Positions 6,989 to 13,236 of a stretch of DNA of 15,077 nt are shown in pieces. A program made the translations under genes and the position numbers. Source of the stretch: Paracoccaceae bacterium (GTDB lineage: Bacteria; Pseudomonadota; Alphaproteobacteria; Rhodobacterales; Rhodobacteraceae). Numbering within the stretch: the first letter of the stretch is position 1; the number at the start of each line of letters is the position of its first letter. Under the pieces are notes generated by a model. The model was not told the origin of the DNA. It made no database searches and worked only from the letters and a program-made list of their open reading frames with translations. The stretch is from NCBI GenBank assembly GCA_007120685.1, contig SKNG01000178.1, positions 1-15,077 of the forward strand, read 5' to 3'.

Positions 6989-7564
6989 GTGGCCTTGCCG
7001 GATTGGCCCGCTAATGGCGCGGCGGCGCTTGATCGCGCCATCTCGGGGGTGAATTCCTGGATCGGCCGGGCGCTGGCCTGGCTGATCCTGCCCGTGGTGA
7101 TGGTGCAATTCGCCATCGTGCTTCTGCGCTATGTCTTCGGATATGGCCTGATCGCCATGGACGAGGCGATCCTCTTCATGCATGCCACCCTGTTCATGGG
7201 CGCCGGCGCCTATGCGCTGGCCAGCGACAGCCATGTGCGCGTCGATATCTTCTACGGCACGCGCAGCCCGCGCTATCGCGCGCTGGTCGACGGGCTGGGC
7301 GTGCTGCTGCTGCTATGGCCGGTCTGCGCTTTCCTGATCTGGATCGGCTGGGGCTATGTGATGCGGTCCTGGCGGATATTCGAGGGCTCTGGCCACCGCG
7401 ACGGGCTGGCGGGCGTGTTCCTGATCAAGACCTGGATCCTGGTGCTGCCGATGCTGCTGGGCCTGCAGGGCCTGGCGATCCTGATGCGCGCCGGTCTGGT
7501 GCTGTCGGGCAGGGCCCCGGATATGCACCCGCCACAGGCGGCCCCGGCAACGGAGGCGATCTGA
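6989..7564 (+). CDS. dctQ: TRAP transporter small membrane subunit (DctQ)
   Basis: A 191-residue inner-membrane protein with four hydrophobic segments (about 28-50, 60-80, 103-125 and 143-168). It has the DctQ features WIGRALAWL, RYVFGYGLIAMDE, HVRVDIFYG and RYRALVD. It pairs with DctM and passes solute from the binding protein under Na+ or H+ gradient drive. The start is a GTG at 6989, 8 nt past the dctP stop, with only a weak G-rich site, so translation is probably coupled to dctP. ATGs further in would cut into the first membrane segment. The C-terminal tail (from ~180) is Pro/Ala-rich and typically variable. The next subunit gene begins only after an unusual 238-bp gap. Confidence 0.9.
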   Translation: MALPDWPANGAAALDRAISGVNSWIGRALAWLILPVVMVQFAIVLLRYVFGYGLIAMDEAILFMHATLFMGAGAYALASDSHVRVDIFYGTRSPRYRALVDGLGVLLLLWPVCAFLIWIGWGYVMRSWRIFEGSGHRDGLAGVFLIKTWILVLPMLLGLQGLAILMRAGLVLSGRAPDMHPPQAAPATEAI

Positions 7565-7608
7565 TACGACATCCGGTTGACTGGGGCGAGACGCAGAGGC
7601 ACTGGCGA

Positions 7609-7655
7609 GAAACGGGCTTTCGAAAGCCCGTTTCCACGCGCCTTCGAAGGCGCGT
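7609..7655. repeat. Twin-palindrome repeat, copy 2
   Basis: The first palindrome is perfect over 26 bp (7609-7634; core acgggctttcgaaagcccgt at 7612-7631). The second is acgcgccttcgaaggcgcgt (7636-7655). Relative to copy 1 at 282-324, each palindrome has paired changes on both arms (C/G to T/A in the first, CG/CG to CC/GG in the second). These preserve perfect symmetry. The element starts 45 bp after the dctQ stop. Confidence 0.88.
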
Positions 7656-7768
7656 CCCCCGCGCCTGCCGAAGCTATCAACCGAAAACGGCATGAGACCC
7701 CCGACACCACCACGCCCGCCACCGCGCTGCCTGCCCCCTGCCCTGCCCTGACCCCCGCCCCCGCCCCC

Positions 7769-7792
7769 GCCCAAGAGCCCAAGAGCCCAAGA
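7769..7792 (+). repeat. Tandem repeat, 8-bp unit x 3
   Basis: Three exact consecutive copies of gcccaaga end 10 bp before the dctM start codon. The unit is not a multiple of three and lies outside coding sequence. Slippage here would change the length of the dctM leader without touching the protein. It abuts a 3 x ccccc-g hexamer run at 7752-7769. Confidence 0.85.
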
Positions 7793-7802
7793 GTCCCGGC
7801 CG

Positions 7803-9368
7803 ATGACGCTTGCCACTATCCTTGACCTGCTGATGTTCGCCACCCTTTGCGTGGCGATCCTGCTGGGCTTTCCCGTCGCCTTCACCCTGGCCGGGGTCAG
7901 CCTGCTGTTCGCCTTCCTCGCCTCGGCGCTGGGCGTTTTCGACCTTAACATCCTCGCCGCCTTTCCGCAGCGCATCTGGGGGATCATGCAGAACGGCGTG
8001 CTGCTGGCGATCCCGCTCTTCATCTTCATGGGGCTGATGCTGGAACGCTCGCGCATCGCCGAGGCGCTGCTGGAGGTCATGGGCCGCGCCATGGGCCGGC
8101 TGCGCGGGGGGCTGGGCCTGTCGGTCATCGTGGTGGGCGCGCTGATGGCGGCCTCGACCGGCATCATCGGCGCCACCGTGGTCACCATGGGCCTGCTGTC
8201 GCTGCCCACCATGCTGCGCCACGGCTACGCGCCGCCGCTGGCCTCGGGGCTGATTGTGGCCTCGGGCTCGCTGGGCCAGATCATCCCGCCCTCGATCGTG
8301 CTGATCCTGCTGGGCGAGGTGATGGCCAATGCCTATCAGCAATCGCAACTGGCGCAGGGCATCTTCTCGCCGGAAACGATCACCGTCAGCGACCTTTTCG
8401 CCGGCGCGCTGCTGCCCGGGCTGCTCCTGGTGGTGGCCTATGCCGTCTATCTGCTGATCCGCGCCTTTCTGGACCCGTCCTGCGCCCCGGCCCTGCCCGC
8501 ATCAGCCCGCGCCCGGGTCACGCTGGCCGAAGTTTCAACCGCGCTGGTGCCGCCGCTGGTGCTGATCCTCGCGGTGCTGGGCTCGATCATCTTCGGCATC
8601 GCCACCACCACCGAAGCCGCCGCCGTGGGCGCGCTGGGCGCGATCCTTCTGGCAGGGCGGCAGTTGCGGCCGGAACGGCAGTGGCCGGTGCTCTTGGGCG
8701 GGCTGGCCATCGTGGCGCTGCTGGTGCTGTCAGCCATCACCGATATCCGCATCACCCGCAGCGTGATCACCCCGGGCGAGCAGGCGGTAATCGCGCTGGC
8801 GGTGGTGCTGTCGGCGGTGGTGGCCTGGGCGGTGATCGCCAGCCTCGGCGTGGCGCTGCGAAGGGGCGTGCTGCGCGAGGCGGTGGAGGGCACGGCGCGG
8901 CTGACGGCGATGGTGTTCATGATCCTGATCGGCGCCACGCTCTTCACGGTGGTGTTTCGCGGCCTGGGCGGGGACGAGACGGTGCGCGCGCTGCTGGAGG
9001 GCGTGCCGGGCGGGGTGACGGGGGCGATCCTGGCGGTGATGCTGGCGATGTTCATCCTTGGCTTCTTTCTGGATTTCATCGAGATCACGCTGGTCATCGT
9101 GCCGGTGGTGGCGCCGGTGCTGCTGATGATGGGGGTGGATCCGATCTGGCTGGCGATCATGATGTCGGTCAACCTGCAGACCTCCTTCCTGACCCCGCCC
9201 TTCGGCTTCGCGCTGTTCTATTTGCGCGGCGTGGCGCCCCGCAGCCTGCCGACACTGGCCATCTATCGCGGCGCCCTGCCCTTCATCTTGTTGCAACTCA
9301 TGATGCTGGCACTGCTCTGGTGGGCGCCGGCGCTGGTTACATGGCTGCCCGAATACCTGTTGGGTTGA
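7803..9368 (+). CDS. dctM: TRAP transporter large membrane subunit (DctM)
   Basis: A 521-residue polytopic inner-membrane protein and the transport subunit of the TRAP system. Diagnostic segments are GSLGQIIPPSIVLILLG (~residues 157-173), ATTTEAAAVGA (~265-275) and NLQTSFLTPPFGFALFYLRG (~457-476), the last being the highly conserved C-terminal loop. It is longer than the ~430-residue classical DctM. The extra length lies in two hydrophobic helices after TEAAAVG (about 280-350). I have seen this long form with TakP/DctP7-type receptors. ATG at 7803 is the first possible start, because the frame closes with TGA at 7749-7751. Its ribosome binding site is poor. The 3' end overlaps the convergent methyltransferase gene by 32 bp. 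Confidence 0.93.
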   Translation: MTLATILDLLMFATLCVAILLGFPVAFTLAGVSLLFAFLASALGVFDLNILAAFPQRIWGIMQNGVLLAIPLFIFMGLMLERSRIAEALLEVMGRAMGRLRGGLGLSVIVVGALMAASTGIIGATVVTMGLLSLPTMLRHGYAPPLASGLIVASGSLGQIIPPSIVLILLGEVMANAYQQSQLAQGIFSPETITVSDLFAGALLPGLLLVVAYAVYLLIRAFLDPSCAPALPASARARVTLAEVSTALVPPLVLILAVLGSIIFGIATTTEAAAVGALGAILLAGRQLRPERQWPVLLGGLAIVALLVLSAITDIRITRSVITPGEQAVIALAVVLSAVVAWAVIASLGVALRRGVLREAVEGTARLTAMVFMILIGATLFTVVFRGLGGDETVRALLEGVPGGVTGAILAVMLAMFILGFFLDFIEITLVIVPVVAPVLLMMGVDPIWLAIMMSVNLQTSFLTPPFGFALFYLRGVAPRSLPTLAIYRGALPFILLQLMMLALLWWAPALVTWLPEYLLG

Positions 9369-10380
9369 CCGGTGCCAGGCACTCGGCGGGACGCGAGACG
9401 TCTGACAGCCTGCTACCCACGCCGCCCACCATGCGCAGGCTGTCGAACCTGCGTTCGGGACGGGCGGCAAGGCTGCGGGCCAGATACAGCCAGTAACTGG
9501 CCGTCGAGACGCGCCAGTCGCCCTTGCGCCCGAAGCTTTCGGCAATCTGGCGATGCGCCTCTTGCCATTCCGGCGCGAACTGCCGGCAGTAGCCGCGCCA
9601 GCACTGGTCAATAATGCTCAAGCCCGAGGCGCCAAACAGGTCGGTCAGGCTTTGCAGGGTGAAGAAATTCAGATGCCGCGGCACGTCCAGCCAGAACCAG
9701 AACGGGGCGAAATGCCGCGCGCCCAGGCAGTCGTTGTTGGGCACCTCGGCAATGACCTTCCCGCCGGGACGCAGCAGCGCCACCGCATTGCGCATCGCCG
9801 CGGCCGGGTCCAGACAATGTTCCAGCACATGCACGAAGATCACCGCGTCATAGCCTTCCGCCGTCCCGTCGCGCGGCGTCAGCGCCGCCGGCAGCGCCTC
9901 GGCGGTGCCGTCATGCACGCACAGGCCGCGCTGGCGGGCGACGCTGCGCGCCTGGGGGTCGGGCTCGACCCCGGTTACCTGATGGCCAAGCGAGGCCAGC
10001 AGCATCAGGTTCGACCCGTCGCCGCAGCCGATCTCCAGCACGCGCTGCGGCGCCGGACCCAGCGCCTGTGCCCACCAGTCGGTGTCCGGTTCGGTGCCGT
10101 TGTCGGCCATCCAGGACAGCCGGGTCAGCAAACGTTGCCCCGGACCGGGGCGACGTGACGCCGGATCAGCCTCGCCATGGGTGTAGTAGTCGGACATCGC
10201 GTAGAAGCCCGGCACCTCGTCCGGCGTGGGACGCGGCCAGACCTGGCCAAAGCCGCGCGCCTTGTCCCACAGGATGTCGTGGCCTTGCCGCACCGCAGGA
10301 CGCCGCCAGTCGCACGGCATGCGCATCCAGATCGCGGCCGAGGCCGGGTCGATGTCGAAGCTGGGCGCCATATTCTCCAT
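9337..10380 (-). CDS. Class I SAM-dependent methyltransferase (Methyltransf_23-like)
   Basis: About 347 residues if begun at ATG 10380. ATG 10371 with a close GGAG is an alternative, and a TTG at 10455 would add an implausible leader. Motif I is VLEIGCGDGSN (residues ~114-124), followed by the acidic GVEPDP end of strand 2. Later come DAVIFVHVLEHCLDP and LRPGGKVIAEVPN. The segment VPRHLNFFTLQSLTDLF is typical of Methyltransf_23 enzymes, often acting on surface sugars, lipids or other small molecules. Homologues commonly carry an N-terminal Cys4 zinc ribbon. Here the equivalent stretch before PRPTPDEVPGFYAMSDYY has lost its cysteines. It stands alone on the minus strand, tail-to-tail with dctM. 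A 19-bp hairpin (10391-10409) sits just upstream of the start. The acceptor is unknown. Confidence 0.85.
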   Translation of the reverse strand: MENMAPSFDIDPASAAIWMRMPCDWRRPAVRQGHDILWDKARGFGQVWPRPTPDEVPGFYAMSDYYTHGEADPASRRPGPGQRLLTRLSWMADNGTEPDTDWWAQALGPAPQRVLEIGCGDGSNLMLLASLGHQVTGVEPDPQARSVARQRGLCVHDGTAEALPAALTPRDGTAEGYDAVIFVHVLEHCLDPAAAMRNAVALLRPGGKVIAEVPNNDCLGARHFAPFWFWLDVPRHLNFFTLQSLTDLFGASGLSIIDQCWRGYCRQFAPEWQEAHRQIAESFGRKGDWRVSTASYWLYLARSLAARPERRFDSLRMVGGVGSRLSDVSRPAECLAPVNPTGIRAAM

Positions 10381-10390
10381 CGCTGCGGCG

Positions 10391-10409
10391 GGACGGCAGC
10401 TTGCCGTCC
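10391..10409 (-). promoter_or_regulatory. Perfect inverted repeat just upstream of the methyltransferase start
   Basis: GGACGGCA (10391-10398) and TGCCGTCC (10402-10409) are separated by 3 bp and end 10 bp before the ATG at 10380. On the minus-strand transcript it gives an 8-bp GC-rich hairpin next to the ribosome binding region. It has no U-tract. It could be an operator or a translation-limiting hairpin. The function is inferred. Confidence 0.5.
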
Positions 10410-10582
10410 TTGCGCGACTTATGGAGAAAGGGAGTGCAGCGCAAGATGCCGTCAACGAGGCCGAATTGCACCGCAGAAGACTGTGCGCCGATATGAGCCA
10501 TCGGAAAAGCGGGACAGGACCGTGGCGGCACGAAAGAGTGACTTCGGCCCGTCGGGTCAGGAAACGAAAAAACGCTGCAGGG

Positions 10583-10939
10583 TCAGCGCAGGGTGGTCAC
10601 CGTTGCCGTACCGCGGCCCTGGTTCTGGGTCCCGCGCACCTGATTGCCCCGCGTTTCAACCAGCAGGCAATTCGTTCCAGTTTCGGTGGTGCCGATGATC
10701 AGGTTGCGGCAGACAAAGCCCTGATGCCACTGCCAGCGGCCGCGCATCGCCTGGCCATCCCACTCACCGGTTACCCGGCCGTCGCTATGCCAGGTCACAT
10801 GGCCCCGCCCCTCGGCCACTTGCAGGCGATCCACCAGACGGGCGCGGAAATCTGCTTCCGAGGTGACACGGCTCCAAGCATCGGCGGCGGTTGCACTAAG
10901 CGTCAGGACAGCCGTCACAACAACAAGCAAACGAAACAT
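10583..10939 (-). CDS. Small secreted protein of unknown function
   Basis: A 118-residue protein from ATG 10939, which has a G-rich site (caggggg) upstream; an adjacent in-frame GTG at 10942 adds one residue. Residues 1-20 form a Sec signal peptide (LLVVVTAVLTLSATAADA, cleavage likely after ADA). The mature part (~98 residues) is Gly/Trp-rich with HSDGRVTGEWDGQAMRGRWQW, then FVCRN and GTNCLL. The two cysteines could form a disulfide in the periplasm. The repeated polar/aromatic alternation suggests an antiparallel beta-sheet domain. I recall similar short 'hypothetical' proteins with a G-x-W...G-x-W..xxFCR pattern in Rhodobacteraceae, but no function is known to me. It lies alone between the methyltransferase and rpsI, with the rpsI terminator upstream of it, so it must have its own promoter. 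None was clear. Confidence 0.75.
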   Translation of the reverse strand: MFRLLVVVTAVLTLSATAADAWSRVTSEADFRARLVDRLQVAEGRGHVTWHSDGRVTGEWDGQAMRGRWQWHQGFVCRNLIIGTTETGTNCLLVETRGNQVRGTQNQGRGTATVTTLR

Positions 10940-11077
10940 CACTCACCCCCTGATACAAACGGCAACCGCGTTGCAATTCGTGTACCGGTGAAGAACGCTC
11001 AAGTAGAGAAACATAAGAGGAAGTGATACGCAAGAAAATTTTTCCTTCCTGTTCGCCTGTGTTCGCCTGGCTTTCGC

Positions 11078-11106
11078 AAAGAAAAGGCCCGCGCGATGGC
11101 GGGCCC
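11078..11106 (-). terminator. Intrinsic terminator of rplM-rpsI
   Basis: On the minus strand GGCCCGC (11105-11099) pairs with GCGGGCC (11092-11086) around a 6-nt loop. It is followed by UUUUCUUU (11085-11078). It starts 23 bp after the rpsI stop, as expected for an end-of-operon terminator. Confidence 0.88.
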
Positions 11107-11128
11107 TTTGGATGGCATGAGCGGCGGA

Positions 11129-11644
11129 TCAGCGCTTGGAGAACTGGAAGCTGCGCCGCGCCTTGCGCTTGCCGTATTTCTTGCGCTCCACCACGCGGGC
11201 GTCGCGGGTCAGGAAGCCCGCGGCCTTCAGCGCCGGGCGCAGCGCCGGGTCGTAAAGCTGCAGCGCCTTGGAGATGCCGTGCTTTACCGCGCCCGCCTGA
11301 CCGGAAAGCCCGCCGCCGGCGACCGTCGCCATGACGTCGAACTGGTCGGTCACGCCGGCCACCTGGAAGGGCTGGCGCAGGATCATCTGCAGCACGGGCC
11401 GCGCGAAATAGGCGTTGATTTCCTTGCCATTGACCGTCACCCGACCGGACCCGGGCTTGATCCAGACGCGGGCCACCGCGTCCTTGCGCTTGCCGGTGGC
11501 ATAGGCCCGGCCCAGCGCATCGCGCTGCGGCTCGCGCAGCGGCGCGGTCTCGGTGTCGGCCGATGCGGCAGCGGCAGCGGTAGCGGTGGCGGCGCCGGCG
11601 ACGGCGTCCTTCAGCGCATCGAGGGACTTGATCTCTTCGGCCAT
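11129..11644 (-). CDS. rpsI: 30S ribosomal protein S9
   Basis: A 171-residue S9 from ATG 11644 (MAEEIKSL); the GTG at 11650 is less likely. The S9 core begins at about YATGKRKDAVARVWIKPGSG. It continues through GGGLSGQAGAVKHGISKAL and ends in the diagnostic SFQFSKR, whose Lys-Arg tail reaches the ribosomal P site. Compared with the ~130-residue E. coli protein it has a ~42-residue N-terminal extension, including an Ala/Thr-rich run. I recall this type of extension from alphaproteobacterial S9. The start lies 2 nt past the rplM stop, with a CGGAG site inside the end of rplM, so the two are co-translated. It is followed by an intrinsic terminator at 11078-11106. Confidence 0.98.
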   Translation of the reverse strand: MAEEIKSLDALKDAVAGAATATAAAAASADTETAPLREPQRDALGRAYATGKRKDAVARVWIKPGSGRVTVNGKEINAYFARPVLQMILRQPFQVAGVTDQFDVMATVAGGGLSGQAGAVKHGISKALQLYDPALRPALKAAGFLTRDARVVERKKYGKRKARRSFQFSKR

Positions 11645-11646
11645 GA

Positions 11647-12111
11647 TCACGCGCTCCGGGTGTTCTTGGGATTCATCGACCGCAGGTCCAGCACCTCGGG
11701 CTGCTGGGCTTCATGCGGGTGCTGGCTGCCTGCATAGACGCGCAGATTGGTCATCTGCTGGCGCGACAGCGGGCCGCCGGGCAGCATGCGCTGCACCGCC
11801 TTCACCACCACGCGCTCGGGGTGCTTGCCCTCGATGATCTGGCGCGCGGTGCGGCTCTTGATCCCGCCGGGATAGCCGGTGTGCCAGTAATAGGTCTTCT
11901 GGTCGCGCTTGCGGCCGGTCATCTGCACCTTGTCGGCGTTGATGACGATGATGTTGTCGCCCATGTCCATATGCGGTGTGAAGCTGGGCTTGTGCTTGCC
12001 GCGCAGGCGGGCGGCGACGATCGTTGCAAGGCGGCCCAGAACGATGCCATCGGCATCGATCAGGATCCACTTCTTCTCGATCTCCGCCGGTCTTGCGGTA
12101 TAGGTTTTCAT
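11647..12111 (-). CDS. rplM: 50S ribosomal protein L13
   Basis: A 154-residue L13 of normal alphaproteobacterial length. Family signatures are KKWILIDADGIVLGRLAT near the N-terminus, GDNIIVINADKVQMTGRK, YYWHTGYPGGIKSRTA, and ERVVVKAVQRMLPGGPLSRQQMTNLRVY toward the C-terminus. It is an early-assembling large-subunit protein. ATG at 12111 is preceded by a GGGGA-type site. It is the first gene of the rplM-rpsI operon, driven from the promoter at 12208-12235. This housekeeping pair separates the catabolic cluster on the left from the surface-related genes on the right and serves as a chromosomal anchor. Confidence 0.98.
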   Translation of the reverse strand: MKTYTARPAEIEKKWILIDADGIVLGRLATIVAARLRGKHKPSFTPHMDMGDNIIVINADKVQMTGRKRDQKTYYWHTGYPGGIKSRTARQIIEGKHPERVVVKAVQRMLPGGPLSRQQMTNLRVYAGSQHPHEAQQPEVLDLRSMNPKNTRSA

Positions 12112-12207
12112 GTCCGTCCCCGGGATCGCTGAGTGTCAATGGCGGGCCGGAATGCCGGGCCACCCTGATGGCAAACGCTTGCTGACGCAGGCGCGAAGGA
12201 TGCGCTG

Positions 12208-12235
12208 TTTCTAGCGATTGCCACCGCCACGTCAA
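12208..12235 (-). promoter_or_regulatory. sigma70-type promoter of rplM-rpsI
   Basis: Read on the minus strand: -35 TTGACG (12235-12230), a 16-bp spacer, -10 TAGAAA (12213-12208). The start would be about 90 bp before the rplM ATG. The surrounding 191-bp intergenic region is AT-rich at 12243-12300 (upstream of the -35), which could act as an UP-like element. A second TTGACA at 12291-12286 has no good -10. Confidence 0.7.
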
Positions 12236-12302
12236 GGGCCTTCGATCCATAAAATTCCTTTGTAATCAAAGCACTATAAATTAGGTGTCAATATACCCCA
12301 TA

Positions 12303-13100
12303 TCAGACGACGTCTCCCTGAGGTGTTCCGCTGGCGGGCGCCCAGTTGATGCCGCGATGGTCAAACCCGCCTTGCAGCGTCGGCTTGACGATATCGAAAT
12401 AGGGCGAGATGTCGAAATCGCGCGGCGCGAACAGCGAATGGTGGCGGATATGCCAGACCTCGCGCCGGGCCCGGCGCGAGGCGCCCCTTGCCCGCGACAG
12501 CCTGATCCGCGGCAGGACCGGATAGCGCACCGACTGGAAGGCCCTGGCGATCAGGGTCGAGCAGATCGCCCGCGTCGGGTCACCCGAACCGAGGCTGATC
12601 ATCCGCCGGCGAAAGCGCGCCGGCACCGGCGGGGTCGGCAGCAGGTAGCGCGCCAGATCGAAGACATTGCGCAGATCATATTGCAGCCTAATCTGCGCGC
12701 ACATGAAGTCGGCCACCTTGCGGCGCTCGGCCGGGTCCAGCCCGGCGGGCCGGCACAGGCGAACATTGTGGCGGGCATATTTGGACAGCGGCGACTGGTG
12801 GCAGCCCTGCATCAGCGTCACCTCGACAAGCAGGCAGTCATCGGCGCCGGCGCCCCGGGCACTGATATCGGCCACGCAGAGCGCGGCATGCGACCAGGTG
12901 CTCTGCGTCAGATACTTGATTGCCCCGGAAACGCGCGCGCGCCCCTCGACCAGCAGCACATCACCCACCCTGATCGTGCGGCAAAGCGCCTCGAAATCGG
13001 GCGGCACCGAGGGTTCGTAATCGGGCGGCTCGTATTCAAGGAAACGGCGGAGCAGCCGCCCCATGAAGCGGCAAACAGCGTTATACATGCGCCCGATCAC
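12303..13100 (-). CDS. YiiX/YebB-like permuted papain-fold (NlpC/P60-superfamily) cysteine hydrolase
   Basis: A 265-residue protein with the circularly permuted NlpC/P60 order. The His comes first, in IRVGDVLLVEG...LTQSTWSHAALCV (His71). An acidic/polar position follows in LLVEVT (Glu93), then LQYDLRNVFDLARYLLP, and the candidate nucleophile Cys180 is in RAICSTLIARAF. In this superfamily such enzymes cleave peptide or amide bonds or act on lipids; the substrate is unknown for most. No signal peptide is visible, but the first 20 residues are basic-hydrophobic and may attach to the membrane. The GTG start at 13100 has GGAGG 10 nt upstream; ATG 13088 would lack a site. The C-terminal ~70 residues after the Cys motif are basic and less conserved. 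It lies downstream of the SseB-domain gene and upstream of rplM. Confidence 0.8.
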   Translation of the reverse strand: MIGRMYNAVCRFMGRLLRRFLEYEPPDYEPSVPPDFEALCRTIRVGDVLLVEGRARVSGAIKYLTQSTWSHAALCVADISARGAGADDCLLVEVTLMQGCHQSPLSKYARHNVRLCRPAGLDPAERRKVADFMCAQIRLQYDLRNVFDLARYLLPTPPVPARFRRRMISLGSGDPTRAICSTLIARAFQSVRYPVLPRIRLSRARGASRRARREVWHIRHHSLFAPRDFDISPYFDIVKPTLQGGFDHRGINWAPASGTPQGDVV

Positions 13101-13236
13101 CGGCCCTGAACCTCCGCTCTTTTCCGGGCGACCGGCAAGTGCAAGCGCCCGAGGATCTGTTCGCTGCCTGCTCGGGGCAGGTTACCATGCGACAGGGGGC
13201 GCTGTCATCGTGGGCGGGGGCAGGATCGCCGCCCGC

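Larger units (their letters stand above)
7565..7802. other. 238-bp dctQ-dctM spacer with repeat element and C-rich tract
   Basis: TRAP dctQ and dctM genes usually touch or overlap, or are fused. Here they are separated by the second twin-palindrome repeat (7609-7655), then a C-rich, G-poor tract with seven C-runs of three or more (7734-7772), and a tandem repeat of gcccaaga x3 (7769-7792). A minor open frame (7577-7825, TTG start) runs through it and into dctM in another frame. Its residues come from the repeats, so I do not call it a gene. No obvious promoter was seen for dctM. Confidence 0.75.

Noticed and set aside
7577..7825. 82-codon plus-strand frame through the dctQ-dctM gap
   Set aside because: It has a TTG start without a ribosome binding site, its composition is dictated by the palindromes and C-runs, and it ends inside dctM in another frame.
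10381..10455. TTG-initiated N-terminal extension of the methyltransferase
   Set aside because: The extra 25 residues are Ala/Arg/Ser-rich without family similarity, and they would be encoded through the leader hairpin. ATG 10380 or 10371 fits better.
10943..11077. Promoter for the small secreted protein (TTGCAA-N15-TATCAG or TTGAGC pairs on minus)
   Set aside because: Spacings or hexamers are poor, and several equally weak candidates exist.
11518..11644. Ala-rich N-terminal extension of S9 as an unusual fusion
   Set aside because: Extensions of this kind are, as I recall, normal for S9 in Rhodobacterales; the extension is taxonomic rather than novel.
12263..12291. Second promoter for rplM with a perfect TTGACA (12291-12286, minus)
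   Set aside because: No acceptable -10 hexamer at 16-18 bp spacing. The TTGACG/TAGAAA pair nearer the gene is better.
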